64,000 nucleotides of DNA from Pezicula radicicola (Eukaryota; Ascomycota; Leotiomycetes; Helotiales; Dermateaceae). Positions 22,338 to 34,037 of this stretch are shown piece by piece. Positions within the stretch are counted from its first letter, which is position 1. Each line of letters opens with the position of its first letter. A program made the translations under genes and the position numbers. Below the pieces are notes generated by a model. It saw only the letters and a program-made list of their open reading frames with translations. It was not told the origin of the DNA and made no database searches. Where the stretch lies: positions 11,418 through 75,417 of the forward strand of contig PDUO01000074.1 in the NCBI GenBank assembly GCA_003008705.1. The letters run 5' to 3'.

Positions 22338-24794
22338 TCAAGCCCCAAAGTTCATGCTTGTGTCATAGAATATACTAGAGAACGGTGATGTTCCAGGCGG
22401 CATCAAGTCACTGTGAGCAGTGCTTTCATCATGGATTTGGTCGGCTGATTCTTGCCTTTGACCATCGACAGAAGTCAAAGCCGCTAACTCGTTCATATTC
22501 GCATTGAAGACTGTATCCCAATTTGGTGATTTTCCAAGGCTTGTCCGCGCAGCCCCTTTCGGCTCCTGTGACATAGTTGTATAATCTACTGCGGCCCAAA
22601 GATCGACTAATTCTTCGGAATCAAGTAGCTCAAATCTTGGCGAGGTTGTGCAAGTCGTCGGAATCAGAGATTGGTGTAGAGCAAGCTTGTCAATTATTGA
22701 CAGCTAGTACCATTAACATCGAATTAAACCATCTAGGATATGAAGCCCACATACCATATGCTTCCCAATCTTCCACACAAGAGCGTACTGCTCGAGGAAA
22801 GCTCTCTCAGTATGCAGACATTGTCTTGCTTGCTGCTGACGCTCGATATTCGGGTCGTTTACATACATGGTGTGTATGCTGGCACAAACCGTCGTGCAGT
22901 ACCCGAAATATGAGTAAAATACCGGACAGCCTAGAGCCTCCGTATCCTTAAGAAGCTTGGCCATCAAATAAGCATTCTCTCTTCCGCTCTCCAGGGCTCG
23001 ACTGAGAAAGCTGGCTGGAGGCTTCATATCCGTCGATTTAGACTGCTGATAGAGTAAAAATGGATGATTAATAAGACAATGTGACGTGTAAAACAAAGCA
23101 TAGGAAAATATGATCGGCCCAGCGACCTGCATGTCATAGCCAGCCCCATTTGAGCACTTCGCAGCCATAAGAGCGTCTTCAATACTGTTGCCAATTTCAA
23201 ATTGAGTTTCGAGCTGTAACAGTGTTGAATTGATCTTGGCAAAGTCGGATTTGGAGTCCCATGGTGGGAGACCATCTTCCCCCCGACCCTGATCGTGGAT
23301 CATATGCTGAGCGCACTTTCCAATTATGGAAGCAGTAAGAACGACGAAAGAAGAATGACTTTGACGTCCGTCGTGGCTATCGACTGAAGAGAAGGCCTGT
23401 TTTAGCGTTTGCACCCTTTGACCATCACTGTTTCGAGAATCGACTTCACGACCTGGCAGCTGGACGTCACATTGCGCGTCAGGAATCGCAGCTGGTCGTG
23501 CTTTTCCACAGGAGCATAGCTTATCCAGAACGTAGATAGACCAAAAGACTTTCCGCCGCTCCTCTTGGTCGATAATACTAAGCTCGCTACTAGGTTCCAG
23601 CATGAGCCCAAGGTCCTGAGCCACTCTGATTGCAAGGCCAATCTTCATCCAGCCTGGGTGTCGTTTTCCACCTAGACGTGAAATGTTGAGCCTGCAGACT
23701 CGACATATTGTCGCTAAGGTTCAAACTGGGTTATGATATGACGTACCTGTAAAGTCAATAATAGAGAGAAGTGTGACTGTCTGACAGACCTGGAGATTGG
23801 GATCGCGTTCAGCAGCGAACCACACATTTACTATGTGGTTCCATGAGCAGCTCGCATAAACCATGGTTGCTTCCTGTTGCTGGTGGTTAAAGTAAGGATG
23901 CTTTGCGAAGCGTAGGGAAGAAGCTAATATAGCGAAAGTCAGGTAATCAGGAATTGAGCCATCTGCGTATCTCTGTCGAAAGTCCTGCTCGTGGAAGAAA
24001 GAGTATGGCTGGTTGTGTACACTGGAGAAGTACACATCGATCAGAGCCAAAGTCACTTCTGCTGGTGGCAGTTTGTCAAAAGAACTACATCTATGAGCTT
24101 GCTGTGGTGTAGGAGGGGCGGTCTTTCCATACGTTTCCTGATTCTGCGCTGCTTGATACTGATCTTGCTGGTTGATGTCTTGACCAACATAGGTCGTTGA
24201 AGGATCTTCAAATGTACTTGTGGCCCAAGGTAAGACCAACGGCGAACTTGCTAGATTCCGAAGCAATGGGAGAAAACTACAAGCCATATTAGCTAACAGC
24301 ACTCTTGAACGTGCCTTGGACAAACATGTCATTGCTACGGCGTACCTATGTATCGTGGTTACTAGTTGGTCAATCTTACCCTCAAGTGCTACAATCCTGT
24401 GGGCCAATTGGTCCTGGTTACAGGTATCAGTAAGTGCGTGCTGGTTGATAGTTTCCGAGGGACGAGAGACTCACGTAGGGTATTCCACCTTGTTGCTCAT
24501 CAGGGACCGAAGGTGAAGGGAAGTTTTGACCGCTTTCCTGGTCGTCTTTGGGTCGCGTGGCATCACCATCGCCATATTTGCAAACCTGCGACAAACGGCG
24601 GCAGTTTCTGCAAATTGGTCGCTCCCCCGAGCACTTGGCTTTCTTTCGCCTGTCGTCGCCGATGAGTATGGTATGGTGTATGCAAGGAGATGCAATAGAT
24701 TTGGTGGGAATTATTCTGACCTGCAGTTCTGGCAAGCCCGTGCTATGCGCCTGATAGGGCGGTATTCACTGGGAGGAGGGGATTGCAAAGACAT
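22338..24794 (-). CDS. Zn2Cys6 transcription factor of the catabolic cluster
   Basis: 709-aa regulator in six exons: 24794-24721, 24649-24475, 24413-24346, 24276-23747, 23671-22755, 22703-22338. The first intron splits the zinc cluster; after splicing it reads CQNCRRKKAKC-SGERPIC-RNC-RRLSQVC, a perfect C-x2-C-x6-C-x6-C-x2-C-x6-C. A coiled-coil-like dimerisation segment follows (DQLAHRIVALEGKIDQLVTT), then the fungal-specific domain (about residues 180-560, including KIGLAIRVAQDLGLMLE and RRKVFWSIYVLDKL). Its position amid five enzymes, and paired CGG sites in each divergent promoter, make it the probable pathway-specific regulator. The first donor (GTCAGA) is unusual, so that boundary is less certain. 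Confidence 0.82.
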
Positions 24795-25493
24795 GATGTG
24801 ATATGAGGGCCACAGTTTCAAATTAAGTTAATAATAATGACGTAGAGATAAGGACAGCAGACTCTGTTGTAATTCTGAAAGGGGACTGTTATTAACAAGA
24901 GATTGCACCTGGGCCTTTACCTCTTTGAGCGTTGTTGAGGATGTGGGGTACGTACTCCAGATTATTCCGCTCAGGGGATCCAGGGGGGAAGAGACGTAAA
25001 CAGGGATGTTATGGTATGGGGTTATGGGGCAAGGCCAGGTTGGGAGAACGCGTCAGATTGTGGGATGGTAAGCTGTGGGATGTATTGCGTTGTGTGTGGT
25101 GTCGTGAAGTTAGGGTTAGCTGTAAGCACTCTGACTTCTGGCTAATATCACGTGGACTAATTAATTTGCAGGCCAAATCATCACATGACCAATAGGATTC
25201 TTCGGTCCGGTCGTACGGACCGTACCTCTTTGATTGGCTGATTGGTATTCCATCCATCTCCAGGATACAGTTATGTCGTGCATTTACTTGGGCCGAGGCG
25301 GGATATGATGGATCCTGGACGGCAAGCAATGCGATGGGCTCCGTACGTAACTCTAGTTCGTCGTGATACTTTAAAATCAGTGGTTAATTGTGCCTGGATG
25401 AGAAAGAGTTGGGAATATTTGCTCTTATTATTCCATCTAGTATCCAATCTAACTTAAACCTTCGACCGTGAGCAGACCCAATAATTGACAGCC
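24795..25493. promoter_or_regulatory. Divergent promoter, regulator / acyl-CoA dehydrogenase
   Basis: 699 bp with no gene. It contains the inverted pair CGGTCCG-GTCGTA-CGGACCG at 25203-25222 (6-bp spacer), about 270 bp upstream of the dehydrogenase ATG, and G-rich phrases on the left. Presence of the site upstream of the regulator itself suggests autoregulation. Confidence 0.55.
25203..25222. promoter_or_regulatory. Inverted CGGTCCG operator candidate (6-bp spacer)
   Basis: CGGTCCG and CGGACCG separated by GTCGTA. Same half-sites as at 19464 but with a different spacing. Confidence 0.6.
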
Positions 25494-27066
25494 ATGTCGA
25501 ACTTGCATCATGACGCCCTGATTCCATTTGGAGAACCAACTTGGTATTCTCGAAAATCATCTCCTTATTATAACGCATCGCACGAAAGACTTCGAACCGC
25601 GGTGCGGGCTTACGTCGAAGAAAAGATCATTCCAAACTGTGCCGAATGGGAAGCTGCAGGATATGTACCCAAGGAGGTTTGGGTCCCTTCTCTGACTTGT
25701 TTTACGATGAATGAATGAATATAATACTAATCAATCATTTCATGGGTAACCAGGTGCTTCAAGATTATTCTGCCCGAGGATACACGGCAGTTGCGTTGAA
25801 TCCTGCTGCCATCGCTGACTATCTTCATACGGTCGCGTTGCCCGGCGACATTCGCCCTCAGGAATGGGATGGTTTCCATGATCTTATCTGTATCGACGAA
25901 ATTGCACGCTGTGGCTACCTAGGAGTGATCTGGGCCCTTGGCTGTGGCGATTCAATTGGGTGTCCACCAGTCGTGAACTTTGGATCCGACGAACAGAAGC
26001 AACGATTCCTGCCATCTGTGATCCGTGGACAAAATCGGTTCTGTCTGGGGGTTACCGAACCTGACGGTATGTTAACATCCTGAGTTGTGGCTAAGAGTGC
26101 ATGGCTGATATTTGCAGCTGGCTCGGATGTTGCAGGCCTTCTCACTACTGCTGTGCGGAGAGGGGATGTGTACGTTGTTAACGGAGCCAAGAAATGGATC
26201 ACTAATGGCATGTGGGCAACTCATTGTACCGCTGCTGTGCGGACAGGTGGTCCTGGAAAAGGCGGAATTTCTGCCCTTGTGATACCTCTCACCTTGAAGG
26301 GTATAACCCGCAGGAAAATATTGAATTCGGGAGTCTCTGCTAGTGGTAAAGTTCTTCTTCCGAGCAGAGCTTGGATGTGCTGCTGATAAAGGTTCAACAG
26401 GCTCGACATATTTAGAATTCGATGACGTCGAGGTACCAGTGTCCAATCTTCTTGGTAAAGAGAACGAAGGGTTCAAAATCATCATGTCAAGTGTGTCCCG
26501 TTCCTTGCACAAATACCTTCCAGCTACAAAAGACATACTGACCTTCTCCAGACTTCAATCACGAGCGCTTATGGCTCGCTTGCACAAGTTTGAGAATGGC
26601 ACGCGAATGTATGAAAGACGCGTACAGGCACTCCCTTACTAGGAAGACGTTCGGTAAAAACCTCATTGACCATCAAGCAATACGCACAAAGTTCTCCGCA
26701 ATCGCCCTAAAGATCACCCCTACGTATGCGTTTATGGAGTCTCTTGTGGCAATGGCGAATGATACTGCATCCAAAAATAAGAAAATTTCCGCTGGAGATA
26801 GAACAGAAGAGCTACGTTATGGAGGTCTCATTGCATTGCTGAAGGTGTCTGCCGGCCGGGCCCTGGAGGAGACAGTCAGGGAGGCTCAACAGGTGATGGG
26901 CGGAATGGGTTACTCACGTACAGGTAAAGGTGCCAGAATTGAGCAGATCAGTCGTGATGTCCGGGTTATGGTAGTTGGCGGGGGAAGCGAGGAGATTCTC
27001 AACGACTTGGCATTCAAACAGGAACGTAGGGATCTCGCGGCGATCGGACGTGAAAGTAAACTGTAA
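25494..27066 (+). CDS. Acyl-CoA dehydrogenase (isovaleryl-type), PTS1
   Basis: 445-aa FAD enzyme in five exons: 25494-25676, 25754-26066, 26118-26345, 26392-26490, 26552-27066. Family signatures: FCLGVTEPDAGSDVAG, KKWITNG, and QVMGGMGYSRTGKGARIEQ near the C-terminus. The usual YEGT catalytic Glu is replaced by VGGGSEEI, while a Glu sits in NHERL (Glu279). This matches isovaleryl-CoA dehydrogenase, where the base comes from that helix, although other fungal dehydrogenases share FNHER. It would oxidise the branched acyl-CoA to the 2-enoyl-CoA carboxylated by the alpha/beta pair. It ends in SKL, a canonical PTS1, with no mitochondrial presequence. The first intron donor (GTTTGG) is weak. Confidence 0.87.
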
Positions 27067-27798
27067 ATTTAAACTGAGAGACGAATCAAATTATGCATGA
27101 ATCTTGGCTTCTACTCGTTGGCGACCACATGATGTTTTCCCGACTATTTCCTTCAATTAATTTTTCTTTTATTTAGCCGAGGGGTTAGTTCTAGCAATGC
27201 GATCAAAACAATAATAACACAACAAGGCTTAATCCTAAAAGTAATCTAAAAATTATACCTTACTCCTTATATTAACTAGTATTTAATTCTTATTTCTTAA
27301 TTATTTATTATTATATTGTAAGCATTATATATTACAAAGGAAAAGTAAAGCGAAATGTAGTTATAGTAGCAAGTACTATGCCGACGAGTTTATCAAGTCG
27401 CTTAATTCATAAATCGGTTGTAAATTTAGTAAAACACAGATTAGCCTTATTAAATTTAGTAGACAGCCTATAACTATATGGCTTACAGAGGCCTAATTAA
27501 CTCGTCGGCACAGTACCGTTTTATTTACTAAGCGAGAGGTAGGAACATAATAATTTACAACAGCTTCTTAATCATATAACTTAATAATAATAACTCAGAA
27601 CATTGGCGGCAAAATATGTCGTCGTTTTGAGTTCATTCATGGCTGACTGCCCATATCGTGTGCGAGATTTAACAATCACACACAAAAACGATTCAATACA
27701 GACTGAAGCTGACATCAACAGTGTTTTCGAAGACGGAGGTTTTACTTGAGGAGAAGCACTGCTCTGAATGAGCTTTTCAAAGCATTACTATTCGTACA
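27067..27798. other. Convergent intergenic region with AT-rich insert
   Basis: 732 bp between the 3' ends of the dehydrogenase and the carboxylase beta gene. AT-rich at 27200-27340, then the small inverted-repeat element at 27372-27517. No gene seen. Confidence 0.6.
27372..27517. mobile_element. 146-bp MITE-like element
   Basis: Ends are inverted repeats of about 21 bp: AGTACTATGCCGACGAGTTT on the left and, reverse-complemented, GGTACTGTGCCGACGAGTTA on the right. Non-coding AT-rich core. It sits in the convergent 3' gap, where it would disturb neither gene. Confidence 0.65.
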
Positions 27799-29924
27799 TT
27801 ATATCCTAGCAAGACCCCTGAAACCTATATTTCCCTTAATAGGACTAAGAGTTACAACCTCCAAACACATCCCCAGTACATCCCTTGTATCCCTAGGATC
27901 TATCACTCCATCATCTATCAGATGAGCTGAAGTGCGATAGCTTTCAGAGTCTCTGTGAACAGATGCACTGAAACTATCTATACGGCTCCTCAGTTTGTCC
28001 TCCTCGACTTCTTTTCCAGCGCGTGTGGCCGAATCGCGAGCGATCGTTTCCATAACCCCTCCCAGCTGCTCAGGTCCCATAACAGAGCAACGACTTGTAG
28101 GCCAGGCAAATAGAAATCGCGGTGCATATGCTCTTCCGCACATGGCATAGTTACCTGCACCGTATGATGCACCACACAGGATGCTGATATGCGGTACGGT
28201 GCTGGTGCTCACGGCACTCACAAGCTGGGCTCCTTTCTTAATGAGTCCCGCTCGCTCGGTCTTGACACCGACCATGAAACCGGTGACATTATGCATAAAA
28301 ACGATGGGATTGCGCCTTGATGATTAGGAAGTTAGCGGCTTTATAGTCCATTGCGGTAGGGTTTGTGGGACGGAGTTGCATACCCTTGGTTACAAAGTCT
28401 GATAAAGTTAGTGGCTTTGTCGGATTCATTTGGAAGAATGACCGAATGTTGATTCGCAATTATCCCAGTCAATCGACCTGTACAAGTTTCAGTATTTTGT
28501 GCGGATATGCTGGGCTCTGAACTTTTCACCATGAATATGTGCCCACGCGGTAATAATGCCAGGCCCAAATTGTGGCTTGAATTGTTCGATCCTGGAGTCA
28601 TCTACAATCCTCAGCAGGACCTCTTTCATATCCAGTGGCATCCGAATATCTGGGTTGATAATGCCAAGTAAATCTTGCACATTATATCTAGGTTCAAAGA
28701 CATCGTTTATGTGATTTGTTACCGCTAAGTGTTGAGAAGTAGCAGTGGTAGTCAAGATCCATTCCCTTGCCTTTCTTATTGCGTCGAGTCTATGGAAATT
28801 CAGCATTTTGCAAGTAATACCGATAACCCTCGATAGACTTACTCATCTATGGCCAGCTGATCTGACAGCCCAGTTACTGTTGAATGCATATCTGCACCTC
28901 CAAGGTCTTCCGCTTTTGTAATTTCGCCTGTGGCCATTTTCACCAGCGGAGGTCCGCCCAAGAAGACTTGAGCCTGATCCTTTACAAAGATTGTATAGTC
29001 AGAGAGTGCAGGGTGATATGCTCCTCCTGCAGTCGAGGATCCAAAGACAACAGCACAACTATGCATTCCATTTTTGGTTCGAATTGCGAGGTCTCGAAAG
29101 ATCTGGCCTCCTTTGTGAAAAACTCGGAACTGTTGGGGAAGGAAGACACCGGCCTAGTCAAACAACCAAGTCAGCATACTTCTGCTGTGTATTTATAGGG
29201 CAGAATTCCCGGACCGACTGCACCAAAGCTATTAAAGGGAGATTATTTTCAGATGCTATCGCTGTTATTCGATTCTGTTTCAAAACTTTACTAATGGTTA
29301 GAATGACTCGAATAGGGGTATGGAAATAGACTTACCAGTGAACTCGTTCCAAGCCCCGCCTTGCAAAGAAGGGATATGCGCAAGTATCATACAAATTATG
29401 CCACTAGGTTAGTCAAAGTCAGCCTCATGATACTTCTTTTTATTGTCCATGTGGGAAAAAGAAAGGGAAGCTAGCATCAATTGACAAGACACATATCGGA
29501 CTATGGTAACCCTTCACATACCTGACGACTCCGATTCCAGCAACCAAGGACGCCGAGGGAGACGATTCTTCAAGCTGATATCCCGCAAATGAGCACAGTT
29601 CCAAGAAAGGAGTTCCGTTGTCCCTCAATAGAGCTACTCTATCGCGCGCTTCCATAAAGTTAGATTTGCAATCCATTATTTTGAAGCTGGGAACCTACCT
29701 AGTAGGTGCCGCGCAGTGTGTTTCTCCAATGCGCCCGGCGATTTGCTTTCTGAGCAAACGGCCTGAGATGCAGCATCATGCTCGGCCATGATTTTCTTCC
29801 ATTTCAAATTATTTGCTTGAAAGTCTGGACTTTTCGAGTCCAAGTTGCTTGCTACTGGCGGGAAGGAGGACGGAATTGCTTCCCGTGACAATTGTGGAGT
29901 CTCATTGAAATCGTTTGGCAACAT
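27799..29924 (-). CDS. Acyl-CoA carboxylase beta (carboxyltransferase) subunit, ends in ARI
   Basis: 557-aa protein in eight exons: 29924-29699, 29648-29522, 29403-29336, 29285-29215, 29153-28843, 28789-28530, 28477-28384, 28315-27799. Carboxyltransferase halves are clear: N-terminal [41 protein letters not shown] and [17 protein letters not shown]-terminal [33 protein letters not shown] and [21 protein letters not shown]. These match methylcrotonyl/geranyl-CoA carboxylase beta subunits rather than acetyl- or propionyl-CoA carboxylases. No mitochondrial presequence is visible. The C-terminus GLARI ends in ARI, a permissive but non-canonical PTS1. The donor after exon 4 (GTCCGG) is atypical; the reading frame supports it. 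Divergent from the acyl-CoA synthetase gene. Confidence 0.85.
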
Positions 29925-30488
29925 ACTGCCCGATTGAAGATTTAGATAGGATTTGGTAATTACAGTGGAACATTCATAACCACTGATGATAGGGACACAG
30001 TCATTATCATACTTGGCCCATCAATATCCAATTCTCACCTTCCCGAGCTTCTCGGCTATACAGTAGTTTGAAAGTGGTTGCCGTGGGAGGTGGTTTTCTA
30101 AACCCGTCACGGTCCGTGTCCGGCATGGCCGGAACACCGTCCGGCTTCTCACATTCAACCTCACGGTAACTTTTGGAGGAGATCTGACGGACATTTGCCA
30201 CAACTTGATATGCACTAGCTACCAATATGAGTTCGCTGATACTTCTCATAATATTTGTGATGTCGAATCGATCCTCGACATCATTGCGATTTCGGTTTTA
30301 CAAGGGCAGTATCCTGGTTCGAAAGCTAAATCATCTTGTTGGAAACCTCACATATCTAGCCTTACTCAGTCTTGACATAAGGTACGTGTATATATGTCTA
30401 GTTGATTACAGTCCTCCATTACCAACATCTATCCCTAGTAACTAAGAAAACTCAGTTGAATATTCCCGTGACCAGTAGAAGTACAGTC
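29925..30488. promoter_or_regulatory. Divergent promoter, carboxylase beta / acyl-CoA synthetase, CGG-rich
   Basis: 564 bp without a gene. A compact cluster at 30110-30143 contains CGGTCCG (30110-30116), the palindrome TCCGGC-ATG-GCCGGA (30119-30133) and CCGTCCGG. This is the third divergent promoter of the cluster to carry the CGGTCCG half-site; here the second perfect half-site is missing but CCGG-type sites flank it. Confidence 0.55.
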
Positions 30489-32429
30489 ATGTTACCTCTC
30501 ACTTCTAAAATGTCATATCTTGATGGGCCAACAGACCAACCATTATGGAATATAACGCTCAGTCAGCTTCTCCAACAGCAAGCAAAACATGCTCCATCCA
30601 GACAGTGTCTTGTGTTTTCTGAAGCCAACTGCCGCGTTAATTATATGGACTTTTATCTTCGGACCTTAAGAGTTGCGAAAGCACTTATGTCCGCAAAAAT
30701 AGCTCATGGAGATCATATTGGAATCATGGCGGGAAATTGTCTTCCTTACGTGGAACTGTTGTTTGCTGCCTCCCATGTCGGTGCAGTGTTGGTGGTCTTC
30801 AACAACACTTATACAGCCACAGAGCTCAAGTCTGCATTGAAGCATTCTGGTACGTGTCATACCTTGCATCAAGCCTAAGACTAACAAAAGGCATTAGAGT
30901 GTAAAATTATTTTTACTGTACCATCCATAGGGAAAATCTCCAACTCGGCGATTCTAGATTCGCTCTGCACGGAACTTCACAGCGCAAACTTGCCCAAGCT
31001 TGAAAGAGTCGTTATACTAGAACCTGAACATTCACAACGATTCATACACTATGACGCTTTTTCTGCGTCAGGTGGACAGATTTCTAACGGTCAATTGAAT
31101 GCACGATTAAAAACAGTCCGAACTAGTGATGTTTGCAATCTTCAATTTACCAGTGGCACAACTGGAAGTCCGAAAGCTGCTATGTTAACACATAAGTACT
31201 CATAGCTTTGTTTTAGTGTCTGACAAATCACTGAACATAAAATAGGAATATCATCAACAACGGCCGCTTCATTGGTGATCGAATGCGCCTCTGCCAGGAC
31301 GACATAATCTGCTGTCCTCCGCCGCTTTTTCACTGCTTTGGTCTTGTCCTTGGGTTATTAGCAGTTTTCACACATGGTGCCAGTATTGTATTTCCGAGTG
31401 AATCTTTCAATCCCGCAGCAGTGTTACAAGCGGTCTCAAATGAACGTTGCACAGGATTGCACGGCGTTCCGGCAATGTTCTCCGCAGAATTGGAATGCAT
31501 CAAGGAGAACGTAGACTTTCCACACTTAAGAACTGGTATAGCAGCCGGAGCACCGGTTCCGAGAAAGCTAATGAAGGATATTCGTGAAATTTTGCATATG
31601 AATGAGATAACGAATACATACGGTGAGTAGTCCCTGAAGGCTCCCTTGTCAATGAACTCATGAGAAACAGGAATGACTGAAACCTCACCTGCAACCTTTA
31701 TGACTTTTACCGATGACCCAATAGAGAAGCGGCTTTCTACAGTAGGAAAAATACTACCCCATACAAAAGCCAAGATCATCGACCAAAATGGTCTAATAGT
31801 ACCGATTGGATCGAGAGGCGAGCTCTGTGTTGCTGGATACTCTCTTCAGAAGGGTTACTGGAAGAACCCAGCCAAGACGGCAGAAGTGATGAGAACTGAC
31901 GAAGAGGGCATTCTGTGGATGCACACTGGTGACGAGGCGATCTTCGACGAGCAAGGATACTGCAGTATTACTGGTCGCATTAAGGATATCATCATTAGAG
32001 GTAATGTCCTTTTATATTTATCTGCGTTTCTTAGGTCGTCTCTGACAGAAACACTATCCTGACATTGAGGCTTCGACTGCAGGTGGTGAGAATATCTATC
32101 CCCTCGAGATCGAGGAGCGTCTTATGCAACATCCAGCAATTGTTCAAGCAAGTGTAGTTGGTATCTCGTCTACCAAGTACGGTGAAAATGTTGCTGCTTT
32201 CTTGCAACATCGATCCAGGTATGAAAAGCCATCGCTGCCAGTCCTACGCTCTTTCGTACAGGAGACTTTGGCGTGGCATAAAGCACCTGTCCATATATGG
32301 TGGCTTGACGAGAACGAAGACTTCCCGAAGACAGGGAGTGGAAAGATCATGAAACACGTTTTGCGAGATAGGGGCGAGAGAATGCGGAAGATTGCTGAGC
32401 GTGGAGCACCAGCAGTTTCAAGATTGTAA
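30489..32429 (+). CDS. Acyl-CoA synthetase (AMP-binding), PTS1
   Basis: 570-aa adenylate-forming ligase in five exons: 30489-30849, 30898-31195, 31246-31622, 31671-32000, 32083-32429. Motifs: [19 protein letters not shown] (nucleotide-binding loop, about 215-233), [35 protein letters not shown] hinge region, [14 protein letters not shown], and [16 protein letters not shown] with the catalytic C-terminal Lys. It activates a carboxylic acid to its CoA ester with ATP, most likely the entry step for the cluster's branched substrate. It ends in SRL, a canonical PTS1. The substrate is not fixed by sequence; isovaleric or a longer 3-methyl acid is inferred from the neighbours. Confidence 0.87.
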
Positions 32430-34037
32430 GGAGTATAGGTGTATTTAGGTAGTACTTAAGAGATGTATCGAACATCGTCCCAGAGATAAAATATAGTGCC
32501 ATCTGTAGCTTCTACAGTTGACATATATAAAACCGATTCTCTTATGATCAGGAGTTCATATGTAAGATTACTACTTTTGAGTTGACTTGATGGGAATTGC
32601 GGCCCCAGACTTAAGGCCTGTCGTCGCTATATTTCAATAAGCTTGGAGATACCTTCCGGTCAGATCTATAAGTTATTCTGAAATAAGCACCTGAAGAAGC
32701 CCGTATGCGATGAGATAGCTCACTGAATCAGGCTGTTCTCAGGCATATTTTGCTAATTAATGTCCGGATGCATCATATATTTCCTGCCAGAATATTGAGT
32801 TGGTAATGCTGTTCTGGTGGCTTGACCAGGACACGGAACGGTCTGGCACGGCACCGCCACTTTCCAAATACTTCCCTTTTTTATAGGCCCGAGGAACTAA
32901 TTGATGTGATGTATAGAGGATTATAACGTCCATAATGGGCGAAACTCTTTCTGTCGGCAGAATTAGAATATAAGCTATAAACTCCCTAAAAATATAAGCT
33001 AATACTATAGATGATTATAACATCTATAATAAGTAAAACTAATTAGACCTTAATTAGTTAGCCTTCTAGGTCTTTCAACTAATAGAATAATTAGGGCACT
33101 ACAGCTTGTATTTTAGGAAGACGCTAACTTCTTGTGGATACCGCCTACAAAGCGGTGACCCTTTAAGGTCTAATTAGTTTCGCCCATCATGGACGTTATT
33201 ATCCTCCAGTGATGTTTATCCCCATGGGGTACGGGGTAATTATGGGTTTCTCTATGCAAAAGCATTACGGACTTGTGGAGTCAAATATAAATAGGTAATC
33301 ATGTCCCCTGTTACACACGTAACCAGTATTCATAATCTGCCTATTTTAGATATATAACCCCTATTCAGAAGTTTTAGCACTCAAATATAAATAATAGTAT
33401 TACATACAGCACCAGAACGTTGTCCAATTCATGCACCAATCTGAGAGGGAATCCCTAATCAACAGCGGCTTTAAATTGCGTGGGCTAGATTGGAAGGTAG
33501 ATATTGTTGGGCAAGGTCATCAACGAATCTCAGGCGCCAGAAATGATTGACTGGCAAGACTGCCACGTAACCGTTGAGGCAGCCTCCTCTCGCGAAGGAA
33601 CTACCTAGGTTCGTGCTATGCTTCCTCAATTACCCCGCCTGATTATGCACGTCACGCCGAATTTGGTTCGTTTGCGCCAATACCTTATGTACACGACTTC
33701 CCCTGCTATTGTAGGAGAAACCAAACGAAGACGGGATCAGCCGTACTTCTCAACGTGATGGGCAGAGCAGGTGGTCTGCGAGTGGCTCAGTACAGCTGAA
33801 AAGGTTTTCTTGTGTATATAGCAAGTTTGCCTCAAATCCTCGTATGTTGGATCTTTCCCTTCGGAAGGTATGAAGCAAATGTACAGATAACTATCTCCTG
33901 TCCAAGGCACAATTATTGTCTATTGTTTTCTATCGTGATATTGCGTGACTAGAAGCTTTGTCTACCTTACCTTCTTAATATCACTTGGCTCTAGACATTC
34001 CGTTTCCTTCTGCGACCAGATACAGCCAAATTTCACA
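32430..34037. other. Intergenic region with MITE-like repeats
   Basis: 1.6 kb with no gene I can support. The middle (32914-33208) is the MITE-like repeat described separately. The remainder is unique-looking sequence, including the promoter of the coiled-coil gene on the right. Confidence 0.6.
32914..33208. mobile_element. Composite MITE-like element related to the one at 8776
   Basis: The left end TAGAGGATTATAACGTCC and the reverse-complemented right end TGGAGGATAATAACGTCC are inverted repeats of the same family as 8776-9060. Inside, at about 33006, a second copy of the left end reads TAGATGATTATAACATCTAT, a C/G-to-T/A version. It pairs with the right end for about 48 bp through AAACTAATTAGACCTTAA. 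The structure looks like one element plus an extra, partly RIP-altered, terminal fragment. Confidence 0.65.
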
